A stretch of 64,000 nt of DNA from Bacteroidales bacterium KA00344 (lineage in GTDB: Bacteria > Bacteroidota > Bacteroidia > Bacteroidales > Bacteroidaceae), in the NCBI GenBank assembly GCA_001552765.1, contig KQ959474.1, forward strand, positions 161,818-225,817, written 5' to 3'. Within the stretch, counting starts at the first letter, position 1. Every line of letters begins with the position of its first letter. Made by a program: the position numbers and the translations under genes. Below the pieces are notes generated by a model. The model did no database searches. It saw nothing but the letters and a program-made list of their open reading frames with translations, and had not been told where the DNA came from. Positions 37,581 through 46,764 of the stretch are shown here, piece by piece.

Positions 37581-38150
37581 ATGAAAAGAATATTAGGTTT
37601 ATGCACTATGAGTTTGGCTGTTCTGACATTAATGTCATGTTCAAAGAAAAAGCCGGACACAATTATTATTGCTAAAAAGAAGCCTACGGTCACCAAAGTC
37701 CAACAGACCCGCAAAATGGGAGACTATTCGCAAACACGAAAGACTGAGTGGGTAGGGAAAAGGTACACGATAGAAACAGAACTTAAGGCAGACACATCTC
37801 TGCCTCTCGCCTCTGATGGTTTTGTACGATATTATGACAACAGTGTAACGTTGAAAATTATCCGTGCCGATGGAACGTTCTTTTTAAATAAGACATTTGA
37901 TAAGAGTTATTTTAAGTCATACGTGGATAATTTCTATTATAAAAATGGTGCTTTGTTGGGCATTGTCTTTGTGAGAGCTGAAGGCAATTATCTGGTGTTT
38001 GCCGCCAGCGTGGGCAATCCAGACAAGTCAAGTGATGAATACGTTCCTCTCGTGTTGAAAATAGACAATTTTGGTAATGTCACCGTATTGAAGGACACAA
38101 AACTGGATACGGATTCGGACACAATGGAAGAGGATGAGGACGGAGTTTGA
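37581..38150 (+). CDS. DUF4738 family lipoprotein
   Basis: 189 residues. Lipoprotein signal MKRILGLCTMSLAVLTLMSC with Cys20, then a Lys-rich stretch and a beta-rich domain with the WVGKRYTIETEL and GFVRYYDNSVTLKIIRADG segments seen in DUF4738 proteins. The C-terminus is very acidic (DTDSDTMEEDEDG). ATG at 37581 is chosen because it begins the signal peptide and the alternative at 37563 coincides with the predicted transcription start. Monocistronic. Function is unknown. Confidence 0.82.
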   Translation: MKRILGLCTMSLAVLTLMSCSKKKPDTIIIAKKKPTVTKVQQTRKMGDYSQTRKTEWVGKRYTIETELKADTSLPLASDGFVRYYDNSVTLKIIRADGTFFLNKTFDKSYFKSYVDNFYYKNGALLGIVFVRAEGNYLVFAASVGNPDKSSDEYVPLVLKIDNFGNVTVLKDTKLDTDSDTMEEDEDGV

Positions 38151-38170
38151 AGTTCAAGACTATAATATTA

Positions 38171-38216
38171 AACGATGCGGCCCCAATAGACATTCTTCTA
38201 TCGGGGCTGCATCGTT
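38171..38216. terminator. Bidirectional terminator hairpin
   Basis: AACGATGC (38171-38178) pairs with GCATCGTT (38209-38216), extended inward by a GCCCC/GGGGC stem. It lies 20 bp after the DUF4738 stop and 52 bp past the end of the convergent minus-strand gene, so it could serve both. Confidence 0.65.
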
Positions 38217-38268
38217 TACATCTTTGATTTTCTATGATATGTTTTTATTGAAACCTGTGTTAGTTATA

Positions 38269-38658
38269 TTAACGTTCTGCCTTCGTCAACTCTGCATAAG
38301 CCTTGTCAAAAGTATGAGGATGGTGTGCTATCAAGCAGATATTGACCAGAGCATTGGCTATCATTTCTATGTCTGACAGGTCTACACCCTTTTCTTTTGT
38401 AAGATTCTTACCCAGACAAGCTTCCCACGTTGTGTCAAAATCTCTGTCTTCTGCACCAAAATAATGTTCATTACCATCTGCTGAAGACAATATTTTGTAT
38501 TTAATATCTTTCTTGGTGGGAGCCGGTTTCATATCCAATAGGATAACATAGGCCTTCCTAAGTGCGTCATGATATTTGCCTGTTCCGGGAAACATATCAG
38601 CGATAACCGGCATAATCTCATCAAAATCGTATGCCTGAAGATGTTCGTATAGTCTCAT
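38269..38658 (-). CDS. Conserved hypothetical protein, 129 residues
   Basis: Soluble, mixed alpha/beta composition with no signal peptide or membrane segment. Begins MRLYEHLQAYDFDEIMPVI and contains AYVILLDMKPAPTKKDIKY and a C-terminal helical part (IANALVNICLIAHHPHTFDKAY). I do not recognise a family. It lies 34 bp downstream of the exonuclease gene on the same strand, so the two may be co-transcribed. Confidence 0.7.
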   Translation of the reverse strand: MRLYEHLQAYDFDEIMPVIADMFPGTGKYHDALRKAYVILLDMKPAPTKKDIKYKILSSADGNEHYFGAEDRDFDTTWEACLGKNLTKEKGVDLSDIEMIANALVNICLIAHHPHTFDKAYAELTKAER

Positions 38659-38692
38659 ATTCGTTGTTAATTTTATAAAGGGGGTTGATTAT

Positions 38693-39190
38693 TTATAATA
38701 TTTTCTTTGCTATTGCTGCACAAGCTTGGGCATCATCAAGCGCATGATGGTGATTGGTTAGATTATAGCCGCATGCTTTGGCAACGGTTTGCAGCTGATA
38801 GTTTTCTAAAATTCCTCGTTTCCACCTGCGTTTAGCTGCAATAAGTGTACATAAGAATTTATAATTGGGGTATTCCAAACTGTATGCTCTGAACGCTGCT
38901 TTGAGACAACTTTCATCGAAAGCTTTGTTGTGTGCAACTAGTGGCAAGTGTCTTATTTTAGGAGCTATATCTGCCCAAACTTCGGGAAAGGTGGGTGCTT
39001 CTATTGTGTCCATAAATGTGAGCCCATGCACTCGGGTTGTTAAGATGTCGTAATAGTTTGGGATAGGATGAATGAGGTGATAGTATGAATCGGTTATCTC
39101 CCCATTCTCTACTATCACCACACCCACACTGCAAACACTGGATCGTGCTCTGTTTGCAGTTTCAAAATCAATTGCTGCAAAATCGAGCAT
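38693..39190 (-). CDS. DnaQ-like 3'-5' exonuclease (DEDDh)
   Basis: 165 residues, an exonuclease domain alone. The DEDDh residues are visible: FAAIDFETAN near the N-terminus (Asp/Glu), PLVAHNKAFDESCL in the middle (Asp), and HHHALDDAQACA (His and Asp) near the C-terminus. Similar to epsilon-subunit-like exonucleases not fused to a polymerase. It lies 10 bp after ribH on the same strand. The substrate (DNA or RNA) is not clear from sequence. Confidence 0.9.
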   Translation of the reverse strand: MLDFAAIDFETANRARSSVCSVGVVIVENGEITDSYYHLIHPIPNYYDILTTRVHGLTFMDTIEAPTFPEVWADIAPKIRHLPLVAHNKAFDESCLKAAFRAYSLEYPNYKFLCTLIAAKRRWKRGILENYQLQTVAKACGYNLTNHHHALDDAQACAAIAKKIL

Positions 39191-39200
39191 AGGCTCAACT

Positions 39201-39677
39201 TTAATATTTTGCCATCTTGATGGCCACTATAGCACACTCATCACCTTTGTTTCCTAATTTCCCTCCGCTACGATCTTTGGCCTGCTGCAAATCATTGGTT
39301 GTTAACAAACCGAAAACCACCGGGATGTTTTGACTGGCATTCAAATGAGAAATACCATTGGTTACTCCTTCGCAAATATAGTCAAAATGAGGAGTTTCTC
39401 CGCGAATTACACAACCAAGGATGATGACGGCATCGAAGCCATCGTTCTTGCACATTTGCTGAGCTCCATATACCAGCTCAAAGCTTCCCGGTACAGTCTT
39501 AACATGGATATTCTCCGGTATCGTGCCGTGTTTCTCCAATGTTTTGACCGCTCCATCAAGAAGTGCACCCGTAACTTCAGGATTCCATTCTGAAACAACT
39601 ATCCCAAAGCACATATTACTGGCATCCGGAACTTTACTGAAGTCGTAATCTGAAAGGTTGTGGAGTACTGTTGCCAT
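39201..39677 (-). CDS. ribH: 6,7-dimethyl-8-ribityllumazine synthase
   Basis: 158 residues; penultimate enzyme of riboflavin synthesis. Family marks are [18 protein letters not shown] near residue 27, [12 protein letters not shown] (substrate-binding) near 62, and [20 protein letters not shown] near 90. Normal length. Flanked by a TPR protein gene (1-bp gap upstream) and the exonuclease gene. No FMN riboswitch is visible, and other rib genes are not in this window. Confidence 0.96.
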   Translation of the reverse strand: MATVLHNLSDYDFSKVPDASNMCFGIVVSEWNPEVTGALLDGAVKTLEKHGTIPENIHVKTVPGSFELVYGAQQMCKNDGFDAVIILGCVIRGETPHFDYICEGVTNGISHLNASQNIPVVFGLLTTNDLQQAKDRSGGKLGNKGDECAIVAIKMAKY

Positions 39678-39678
39678 T

Positions 39679-40371
39679 TTATTTTGTTACTCTTTCTATA
39701 TATTTATCAATTTCGTTGCTCTGAACAAGCATTGAGTTTGTGTATTTGCTCTTGATATCTTGATAAATCTTGAGAGCTTCATCCTGCTTCTTCTCCGACT
39801 CCAAAAGCTGAGCGGCCTGTAGGAGGAATGTAGGAGAGAGGCTGTTGTTTGCACCATTTTTAGCTTTTGAGTCGGCTTTTTTTGCAGCTTCTTTGAGCTT
39901 GCTGACAGCTTTGTCTACTTGCCCAACGTGTGCATAGGCATTGCCGAGAGCCTGAATGGCTGCCGGACTTACCATTGCATCTTTGGCTGGAGAAAATGCC
40001 TCAAGATATTTAACAGCATCCTGCCATTTGCCAAGATGTGCGTAGCTCAATCCCGCATAAAGGTTTGCAAGATTTCCGGCATCAGTGTTGCTGTAATCGC
40101 TGGCAATTTTAACGAATCCCGTGTAGCTCGCTCCATCGCCATTGAGCGCCTTGTCGAATTGCTCCGAATTGAAATATTCCTGCCCACGCGCAATGGCTGT
40201 GCTGGCCTTTTCTTCACGTGGATTACTAATGAATGACTTGTAGCAGAAATATCCAACAATAACAAGGACTACCGCTGCTACAGCGATGAGAATTGCTTTT
40301 CCGTTTTTCTGGAGAAAAGCCTCTGACTTTGAAGCAACTTCAAATGTTGCCTGTTCGTTTGTGTTTGCCAT
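39679..40371 (-). CDS. TPR protein with N-terminal membrane anchor (YfgM-like)
   Basis: 230 residues. Short cytoplasmic N-terminus, one transmembrane helix (about 26-46: [19 protein letters not shown]), then TPR-type helical repeats ([57 protein letters not shown]). The plan resembles YfgM/Tol-Pal-associated ancillary proteins. Divergent from recF and 1 bp before ribH. Partner proteins are unknown. Confidence 0.85.
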   Translation of the reverse strand: MANTNEQATFEVASKSEAFLQKNGKAILIAVAAVVLVIVGYFCYKSFISNPREEKASTAIARGQEYFNSEQFDKALNGDGASYTGFVKIASDYSNTDAGNLANLYAGLSYAHLGKWQDAVKYLEAFSPAKDAMVSPAAIQALGNAYAHVGQVDKAVSKLKEAAKKADSKAKNGANNSLSPTFLLQAAQLLESEKKQDEALKIYQDIKSKYTNSMLVQSNEIDKYIERVTK

Positions 40372-40477
40372 TATTTTATTATTTTATATTTACAATATTT
40401 TGTGACAAAATTAACTATTTTATCTCACATATTGAAATTTATAAGCTTCTTTTTTCGTTTTTGATTTCTAAATAAGT

Positions 40478-40485
40478 TATCTTTG
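40478..40485 (+). promoter_or_regulatory. -7 box (TATCTTTG) upstream of recF
   Basis: Exact -7 match 21 bp before the recF ATG; the nearest TTG is only 14 nt away, so the -33 element is uncertain. Confidence 0.4.
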
Positions 40486-40506
40486 CATACATCAGAGCCA
40501 TAACAG

Positions 40507-41628
40507 ATGATATTAAAGAATCTTTCCATTATAAACTATAAGAACATTCGTGAGGCAAATCTTAGGTTCTCTCCTAAAATCAATTGCCTTATTGGTAATA
40601 ACGGCGAGGGTAAAACAAATCTTCTTGATGCGGTATATTATTTATCATTTTGCCATAGCAGTTTTACGAGTGTTGATAGTCAGGTGATGATGCATGGACA
40701 GGATTTCTTCATGATCGATGGAGCATATGAAAGTGATTCCGGAAATGAAGAAAATATTAATGTAGGTCTGAAAAGGGGACGTTCCAAACAATTTCGTCGT
40801 AATAAAAAGGCATATAAAAGGTTTTCTGAACATATTGGCCTGATTCCTTTAATTTTCGTTTCGCCTTCAGACACGATTCTGGTTGATGGAGGAGGAGATG
40901 GACGAAGGAAACTCATGGATATTGTAATAGCGCAATATGATAACCTCTACATAGATGCCCTTAACCGCTACAACAAGGCACTTCAACAACGTAACGCACT
41001 GTTGAAGATGGAGGCGGAGCCAGATGTAACCTTGCTGGATTTATGGGAACAAGAGATGGCTGAACAGGGGGAAATTGTGTATCACAAGCGTCACGCGTTT
41101 GTCGAGGAACTTATTCCTATATTTCAAGATATTTATCAATATATATCCGGGTTACAAGAAAGGGTGTCGCTGCGATATGTATCACATTGCCAGCGAGGCC
41201 CATTACTTGATGTGATTCAGCGCGACCGATTTAAGGATAGGGCTGTGGGATATAGCCTTCATGGAATTCATCGTGATGATTTGGAAATGCTGATAGATGA
41301 TTACCCTATGAAACGAGAGGGAAGTCAAGGCCAGATCAAAACTTATGTTTTGTCTCTGAAACTTGCGCAGTTTGATTTTTTACGACGCACTTCCTCCAAC
41401 ACAACTCCTCTCTTATTATTAGATGATATTTTCGACAAGCTCGATTCACGACGTGTGGAACAGATCATAAAGCTGGTTTCGGGTGACAATTTCGGCCAAA
41501 TCTTTATCACAGACACTAACCGTGAACACTTGGATAAAATTCTGAGCCACAGTCGGGAAGATTATAAACTTTTCGATGTAAAAGCTGGAGAAATTACTGA
41601 AAGGAGGCACGACGATGTTCAGGCGTGA
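40507..41628 (+). CDS. recF: DNA replication and repair protein RecF
   Basis: 373 residues; an SMC-like ATPase that helps load RecA at gaps. Walker A GNNGEGKT at residues 30-37, the signature region REGSQGQIKTYVLSLKLAQ near 275, and Walker B LLLLDDIFDKLD near 310. Normal RecF length and no coiled-coil arm. Overlaps the downstream DUF721 gene by 14 nt, a gene order I know from other Bacteroidetes. Not next to dnaA or dnaN here. Confidence 0.95.
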   Translation: MILKNLSIINYKNIREANLRFSPKINCLIGNNGEGKTNLLDAVYYLSFCHSSFTSVDSQVMMHGQDFFMIDGAYESDSGNEENINVGLKRGRSKQFRRNKKAYKRFSEHIGLIPLIFVSPSDTILVDGGGDGRRKLMDIVIAQYDNLYIDALNRYNKALQQRNALLKMEAEPDVTLLDLWEQEMAEQGEIVYHKRHAFVEELIPIFQDIYQYISGLQERVSLRYVSHCQRGPLLDVIQRDRFKDRAVGYSLHGIHRDDLEMLIDDYPMKREGSQGQIKTYVLSLKLAQFDFLRRTSSNTTPLLLLDDIFDKLDSRRVEQIIKLVSGDNFGQIFITDTNREHLDKILSHSREDYKLFDVKAGEITERRHDDVQA

Positions 41629-41905
41629 TGTGCAACCATTGGGAGATATATTACAGCAATTTCTTCGAAATGAAGGTTTGGAAACCCCTTTGCTCCAGAA
41701 AAGAATAGTAGATTCATGGGAGGCAGTCGTTGGCGATACTGTAAAGCACTATACTAAAGAAAAATTTATTAAGAATCAAGTATTGTATGTCAAGATTCTG
41801 AACCCGGCCTTACGGCAAAATTTAAGTATGCGGCGGTCTCAACTGACTGTAGAATTGAACAAGTTTGTTGGTACTTCTGTAATTACGGATGTCATAGTGT
41901 ATTGA
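41615..41905 (+). CDS. DUF721 domain protein (DciA-like)
   Basis: 96 residues with the DUF721 pattern: LGDILQQFLRNEGLETPLLQKRIVDSW at the N-terminus and a C-terminal strand/helix (LYVKILNPALRQNLSMRRSQL). DUF721 includes DciA, a helicase-loading factor, and proteins beside recF, so a role in replication or repair is plausible. An AAGGAGG ribosome site lies 8 bp before the ATG inside recF. Confidence 0.85.
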   Translation: MFRRDVQPLGDILQQFLRNEGLETPLLQKRIVDSWEAVVGDTVKHYTKEKFIKNQVLYVKILNPALRQNLSMRRSQLTVELNKFVGTSVITDVIVY

Positions 41906-41960
41906 TCATTGAAATTCATCACACTGTAGTACGAAATCAGGAGAGTGTTTCAAAGCATAA

Positions 41961-42491
41961 TCATAGCACTTCGTTCATGGTCACATCTGTCAGCTCGCAA
42001 GGGACATTTTCTGTTTTCTGAAAATCAAAACATACGCCGATTTTATACAAAGAGGGAACTCGAATAAGGAAACGGTCGTAATATCCCTTACCTCTTCCCA
42101 ATCTGTTTCCTCTTTTATCAAAACTCATTCCCGGTATAATTGCTAAGTCAATAGTGTCATATTTGATGTAGAGAGGTCCGGACGGCTCCATGATTTGGAA
42201 CGCCCCCTTTACCAAACTGTCTTCTCCCGTATATACTCTGATCTCCATATTGCCATCGCTGACAACTTTGGGCAACAGAATGGTCTTGTTTTCCTTAAAG
42301 AGTTTTTTGATGAGGGAATGAGTGTTTACTTCATCGGGAAGAGAATAATAGAGCAGAATAGTGTTGGCACTACGTACCTTAGGATGCTGACTTAGGCGTT
42401 CTATGATTGAGAGCGACAACATTTCGAGCTGTTGGCTTGAGTATTGTCGCTTTCGTTCACGAATGATATGCCTGAGTTCTGGTTTATTCAT
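41961..42491 (-). CDS. 5-formyltetrahydrofolate cyclo-ligase
   Basis: 176 residues. Converts 5-formyl-THF to 5,10-methenyl-THF with ATP. The N-terminus KPELRHIIRERKRQYS and the diagnostic RGNRLGRGKGYYDRFL near residue 128 match the family. It is convergent with the recF-DUF721 pair and lies 13 bp after the S41 peptidase gene, so it is probably the last gene of the minus-strand cluster. Confidence 0.93.
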   Translation of the reverse strand: MNKPELRHIIRERKRQYSSQQLEMLSLSIIERLSQHPKVRSANTILLYYSLPDEVNTHSLIKKLFKENKTILLPKVVSDGNMEIRVYTGEDSLVKGAFQIMEPSGPLYIKYDTIDLAIIPGMSFDKRGNRLGRGKGYYDRFLIRVPSLYKIGVCFDFQKTENVPCELTDVTMNEVL

Positions 42492-42504
42492 ACGTGTGTG
42501 TGCA

Positions 42505-44154
42505 TTATTTCTTTTTGGTTACAGTGGATTTTCCGGGAGTTTTGGGAAAAGCTGCATTGTTCTTAAACACACGTATAGCAGAAGATATAACGGGATCGTC
42601 TTGATTGAGATACATGGTAAGTGCTTGTTCATCCAACATATTATAGATAATACGTCCGTTAATAAATCTATTGAGCAAGGTGTAACTCTTCTTTATCATC
42701 AAGTTGCGTCGCTTCAAACCATGTTTGTCTGCATAGTTGGCAAATTGGTTTACAAGTCCCTGCCTGTTTAAATATTTCTCCAATTCATGCAATTCTTCAA
42801 AGCCGTTCATTTTCTGCCTATTGTTGTCTGTATAACTAAATGCGAATTGCAGAATTAAGCCGCTCATTGCAGCTTGTTTATAATAGGAGGTAACATTGCT
42901 TGTATCTTCCGGCACAAAAATGTCAGGTGTGACGCCGCCGCCGCCATAAACATTACGACCGTTTAAAGTATGATATGCGGGACCTGTATGATGTATGCTA
43001 TCCTGTGAGAAGAACTCTCCGTGTTGATAGCGATTCAGTAAATCTGTTGCGTAGCTGGACTCTTCTCCTGCTACATATGGTTTCTGGATGCATCGTCCGG
43101 AGGGAGTATAATATCGTGCGATGGTGAGGCGCACCATGCTGCCATCGGGAAAAGGAATCTGTTGCTGTACCAATCCCTTGCCAAAAGAGCGTCGTCCAAT
43201 AATTGTTGCTCGGTCGTTATCCTGCATAGCACCGGCAAAAATTTCTGCTGCAGAAGCCGATCCCTCATTGATCAGTACAGTTAGAGGCATCTTCTGATAG
43301 GCTCCGTGTCCATCGGAACGGTAATCCTGACGTGGAGATTTACGTCCTTCGGTATATACAATGAGCTTCTTGGATGGCAAGAATTCATTGGCCATTTGCA
43401 CGGCACTCTGCAGATAGCCACCAGTGTTGTCACGTAAATCGATAACAAGATTGCGGAATCCTTGCTGCTGAAGGTTAGCTAAAGCTATGAGAAGTTCCGG
43501 ATAGGTCTTCTCTCCAAAGTTCTTAACCTTAATATAGCCGGTTTCATCATCAAGCATATATGAGGCTGTTACGGTCTTCGTTGGAATTTCGCCACGTGTA
43601 ATTTCATAAACAATGGGCCTGGCATGCCCATATCTTTTCACCCCAATCTTTACCTTAGTACCCTTTGGACCCTTCAGGCGATGCATGGCTTCTTCGTTGG
43701 TTACTTTTTTCCCTACAAACCTTTTGCCATCCACAGCTATAATCTTGTCACCTGCAATAACACCTGCCTTCTCTGCCGGTCCATTCTTGATAACATTCTG
43801 TACCCGAATAGTGTCCTCACGTATAGTAAATTCTATTCCAACCCCAGAGAAGGAGCCTTTAAGGTCATCGGTTGCAGCCTGAACGTCTTTGGCACTTATG
43901 TACACGGAATGTGGGTCAAGCTCTGCCAGAATTTCAGGAATGGCATTCTCTACAAGTGAATCTACATTTACTTTGTCGACATATTGGTCGTCAATGATGC
44001 GTAGAAGATTGTTTAAGCGGTTGCTACCGTTGTTAATGATGGTTAGCCTGTTGCCAGAAAAATGATTGGCATAAAATGACCCAATCACCACACCTATGAC
44101 TACCGAAATAGCCATTAACAGAGGTATATATCTGCTCTTATTCTCGTTCTTCAT
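42505..44154 (-). CDS. S41 family C-terminal processing peptidase (CtpA/Prc-like)
   Basis: 549 residues. N-terminal membrane anchor (about 11-29), then a PDZ domain (about 80-170: VGIEFTIREDTIRVQNVIKNG) and the S41 core with nucleophile Ser301 in EGSASAAEIF and Lys326 in RRSFGKGLVQ, a Ser/Lys dyad. The C-terminal extension of about 150 residues is typical of the Bacteroidetes form. It probably trims periplasmic or outer-membrane proteins. Overlaps the dCMP deaminase gene by 17 nt. Substrate unknown. Confidence 0.93.
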   Translation of the reverse strand: MKNENKSRYIPLLMAISVVIGVVIGSFYANHFSGNRLTIINNGSNRLNNLLRIIDDQYVDKVNVDSLVENAIPEILAELDPHSVYISAKDVQAATDDLKGSFSGVGIEFTIREDTIRVQNVIKNGPAEKAGVIAGDKIIAVDGKRFVGKKVTNEEAMHRLKGPKGTKVKIGVKRYGHARPIVYEITRGEIPTKTVTASYMLDDETGYIKVKNFGEKTYPELLIALANLQQQGFRNLVIDLRDNTGGYLQSAVQMANEFLPSKKLIVYTEGRKSPRQDYRSDGHGAYQKMPLTVLINEGSASAAEIFAGAMQDNDRATIIGRRSFGKGLVQQQIPFPDGSMVRLTIARYYTPSGRCIQKPYVAGEESSYATDLLNRYQHGEFFSQDSIHHTGPAYHTLNGRNVYGGGGVTPDIFVPEDTSNVTSYYKQAAMSGLILQFAFSYTDNNRQKMNGFEELHELEKYLNRQGLVNQFANYADKHGLKRRNLMIKKSYTLLNRFINGRIIYNMLDEQALTMYLNQDDPVISSAIRVFKNNAAFPKTPGKSTVTKKK

Positions 44155-44608
44155 TTTTCACTTCGTTTATACTATTTGCATCTAACAACACAACTTCAAT
44201 ACCTGCCCGACGGAGAAGGCGGATGCCGTCATCAAGTCTGTATGTTTCACCATAGACCACACGTTTTATGCCTGCTTGGATGACGAGTTTTGCACATTCA
44301 ATACATGGAGAGGCTGTGACGTACAAAGTTGCTCCTTCACTATTGTTGTTAGAGCGTGCCAATTTTGTTATGGCATTAGCCTCTGCATGGAGCACATAAG
44401 GTTTTGTAAGATTATTGTTATCTTCGCATACGTTCTCAAAACCGCTGGGCGTCCCATTATAACCGTCGCTGACAATCATTTTGTCTTTTACAACCAAAGC
44501 TCCTACCTTACGACGTTTGCAATAGGAATTCTCTGCCCATATTTGAGCCATACGCAAATATCTATAATCCAATATCTGAGCTTTCTCGTTTCTTTTTGCT
44601 TCTTCCAT
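44138..44608 (-). CDS. Deoxycytidylate (dCMP) deaminase family protein
   Basis: 156 residues. Zinc-dependent deaminase with HAEANAI (zinc His and catalytic Glu) near residue 73 and the PCIECAKLVI motif (two zinc Cys) near 104, and the GYNGTPSGFENVCED segment of ComE/dCMP deaminases. It should produce dUMP for thymidylate synthesis. Start overlaps nothing upstream; 10 bp separate it from the M3 peptidase stop, and 17 nt overlap the S41 gene. Confidence 0.92.
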   Translation of the reverse strand: MEEAKRNEKAQILDYRYLRMAQIWAENSYCKRRKVGALVVKDKMIVSDGYNGTPSGFENVCEDNNNLTKPYVLHAEANAITKLARSNNNSEGATLYVTASPCIECAKLVIQAGIKRVVYGETYRLDDGIRLLRRAGIEVVLLDANSINEVKNEERE

Positions 44609-44618
44609 CGTGCTTTGC

Positions 44619-46688
44619 TTATGCTTTTTTTATACCATTGCGTATCAATAGTGCATCTATTGTAGGCTCTTGACCACGAAATCTCTTATATAATGTCATT
44701 GGATTTTCCGTGCCGCCTTTTGATAACACATTTTCTCTGAGACTGTGTGCAGTTTTTCGATCAAAGATACCGTTTTTCTTGAATAGACTGAAAGCATCTG
44801 CATCGAGTACTTCTGCCCATTTGTAACTGTAATACCCGGCAGCATATCCACCTGCCATAATGTGTGAGAATTGCACGGTCATACAGGTGTCGGGCAGCTG
44901 CTCAATGATCATTGCATCCTTCCAAGCCTCCTTTTCAAAGGGGATTATATCTTCGGTAAATTCTTTTTTCTGCGTATAATAGGCCATATCAAGCAATCCA
45001 AAGCTCACTTGCCGAAGGCACGCATATGCCACATTAAAGTTTCGACTCTTTAGAATGCGATCTATCAACTCGTCAGGAATAGGTTCTCCCGTTTGATAAT
45101 GGAATGCAAATGTTCGTAGGAATTCTTTTTCTGTAGAATAGTTTTCCATAAACTGAGATGGCATTTCTACAAAATCCCACCAGACATTTGTGCCAGACAA
45201 ACTTTCAAAACGAGTGTTAGCCAACATCCCATGCAGTGAATGTCCAAACTCGTGAAGGAAAGTTTCAACTTCTCCTAACGTCAGTAGAGCCGGTTTCAAC
45301 TCTGTCGGCTTTGTGAAATTCATCACAACGCTGACGTGGGGACGTATGTTTTCTCCTTTCCTATTGATATATTGTCCTTGAAATCCGGTCATCCAAGCGC
45401 CACTTTGTTTACCGTCACGTGGATAGAAGTCCGCATAGAACACGGCCAAAAAGCTGCTATCCTCGTCGAACACCTCATAGGCTTTTACATCCGGATGATA
45501 CACTGGTATATCCTTGTTTTCTTTAAACGTGATGCCATAAAGCTTGTTTGCCAATCCGAAAACGCCGTTAATAACCTTGTCGAGTTGGAAGTAAGGGCGC
45601 AGCATCTCTGCATCAAGATTATACTTTTCCATCTGGAGTTTGTGTGCATAGAAAGAGAAGTCCCAAGGTTTCAGTTCGAAATGATCTCCCTCCATAGCCT
45701 TAGCTTTTGCCTCAATGGCCTTAACCTCTTCGATGGCGGTAGGCTTATAGGCGGCAATCAGATCGTTCAGCAGTTTGTACACATTGCTTACATTGCCTGC
45801 CATCCGGTGTTTGAGTACATAGTCAGCGTATGTTTCATACCCTAATAGTTGAGCCATTTCCCGACGCAAATTCACGAGACGCTGACATATCTTCAGGTTG
45901 TTAGTATCGTTATCGCGTATACATTCTGTGTTTCGGGCCATATACATTTGCTTACGGAGGTCACGCTGCGTAGAATACGACATAAAAGGAGAATAGCTTG
46001 GATAGTCGAGCGTGAACACCCAACCTTCCAATTTCCTTTCACTTGCGGCAAGAGCTGCTGCGTCTATGGCTGTATCGGGCAAGCCTTCAAGTTTATCTTT
46101 TTCTTTGATATGGAGGATGAATGCCTTGTTTTCCTTCAACAGATTCTGAGAGAATTGCAATGTCAGCACGCTGGCTTCCTCTGTGAGTATGCGCAATTTG
46201 TCCTTACCGTCATCATCCAACAGTGCTCCGCTCCGTACGAACGCATCATAATTCTTGTTGAGCAGCATTTTTTCTTCAGGCGTAAGCTCTCCGTGATGCT
46301 CATACACATACTTGATGCGCTGAAAAAGTTTCTTGTTGAATATCACATCATTGGCATGTTGCGTAAGAATAGGACTGAGTTTTTGGGCCAAAGCCTCCAT
46401 TTTGTCATTGGTATCGGCACTCATCATGCAGGAGAACACGGTCGATACGCGATCAAGTAAATCATAATAATGAGGGCCGTTGGACAAATCTTCAACCGTG
46501 ATGGTATTCTCAAAAGTCGGCTTTTCCGGATTATTGATAATTTTGGCAATCTCCTCATTATCACGACGAATTCCCTCCATAAAAGCTTCCTCGTAATCCT
46601 CAAATTTTATCTTATGAAAGGGTATGGTGTTGTGTGGAGTACCATAAGGCTCCATAAAAGGATTTATTCTTGTTTCAGAATTATTCAT
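44619..46688 (-). CDS. dcp: M3 family metallopeptidase (Dcp/oligopeptidase A-like)
   Basis: 689 residues, cytoplasmic or periplasmic zinc oligopeptidase. The HEXXH motif is FLHEFGHSLHGM (zinc ligands His479 and His483 with Glu480), and the third ligand lies in the following GTNVWWDFVEMPSQFMENY segment. The N-terminal half is the helical lid of thimet-type peptidases. No signal peptide is visible, so it is probably cytoplasmic and completes peptide breakdown. First gene of the minus-strand M3-deaminase-S41-folate cluster. Confidence 0.94.
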   Translation of the reverse strand: MNNSETRINPFMEPYGTPHNTIPFHKIKFEDYEEAFMEGIRRDNEEIAKIINNPEKPTFENTITVEDLSNGPHYYDLLDRVSTVFSCMMSADTNDKMEALAQKLSPILTQHANDVIFNKKLFQRIKYVYEHHGELTPEEKMLLNKNYDAFVRSGALLDDDGKDKLRILTEEASVLTLQFSQNLLKENKAFILHIKEKDKLEGLPDTAIDAAALAASERKLEGWVFTLDYPSYSPFMSYSTQRDLRKQMYMARNTECIRDNDTNNLKICQRLVNLRREMAQLLGYETYADYVLKHRMAGNVSNVYKLLNDLIAAYKPTAIEEVKAIEAKAKAMEGDHFELKPWDFSFYAHKLQMEKYNLDAEMLRPYFQLDKVINGVFGLANKLYGITFKENKDIPVYHPDVKAYEVFDEDSSFLAVFYADFYPRDGKQSGAWMTGFQGQYINRKGENIRPHVSVVMNFTKPTELKPALLTLGEVETFLHEFGHSLHGMLANTRFESLSGTNVWWDFVEMPSQFMENYSTEKEFLRTFAFHYQTGEPIPDELIDRILKSRNFNVAYACLRQVSFGLLDMAYYTQKKEFTEDIIPFEKEAWKDAMIIEQLPDTCMTVQFSHIMAGGYAAGYYSYKWAEVLDADAFSLFKKNGIFDRKTAHSLRENVLSKGGTENPMTLYKRFRGQEPTIDALLIRNGIKKA

Positions 46689-46719
46689 AACGTACTCGAA
46701 CTTTCTCTATTATGTATTG

Positions 46720-46727
46720 CAAAGATA
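46720..46727 (-). promoter_or_regulatory. -7 box (TATCTTTG) upstream of the M3 peptidase
   Basis: Exact -7 match 32 bp before the ATG on the minus strand; no TTG at the usual distance, so this is partial evidence. Confidence 0.45.
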
Positions 46728-46764
46728 ATAAAAAGATTATACACACATTGTTAATAAGTAAAAT

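Noticed and set aside
39190..40506. FMN riboswitch near ribH
   Set aside because: No room for one: ribH starts 1 bp after the TPR gene and the leader upstream of that gene lacks the conserved RFN motifs.
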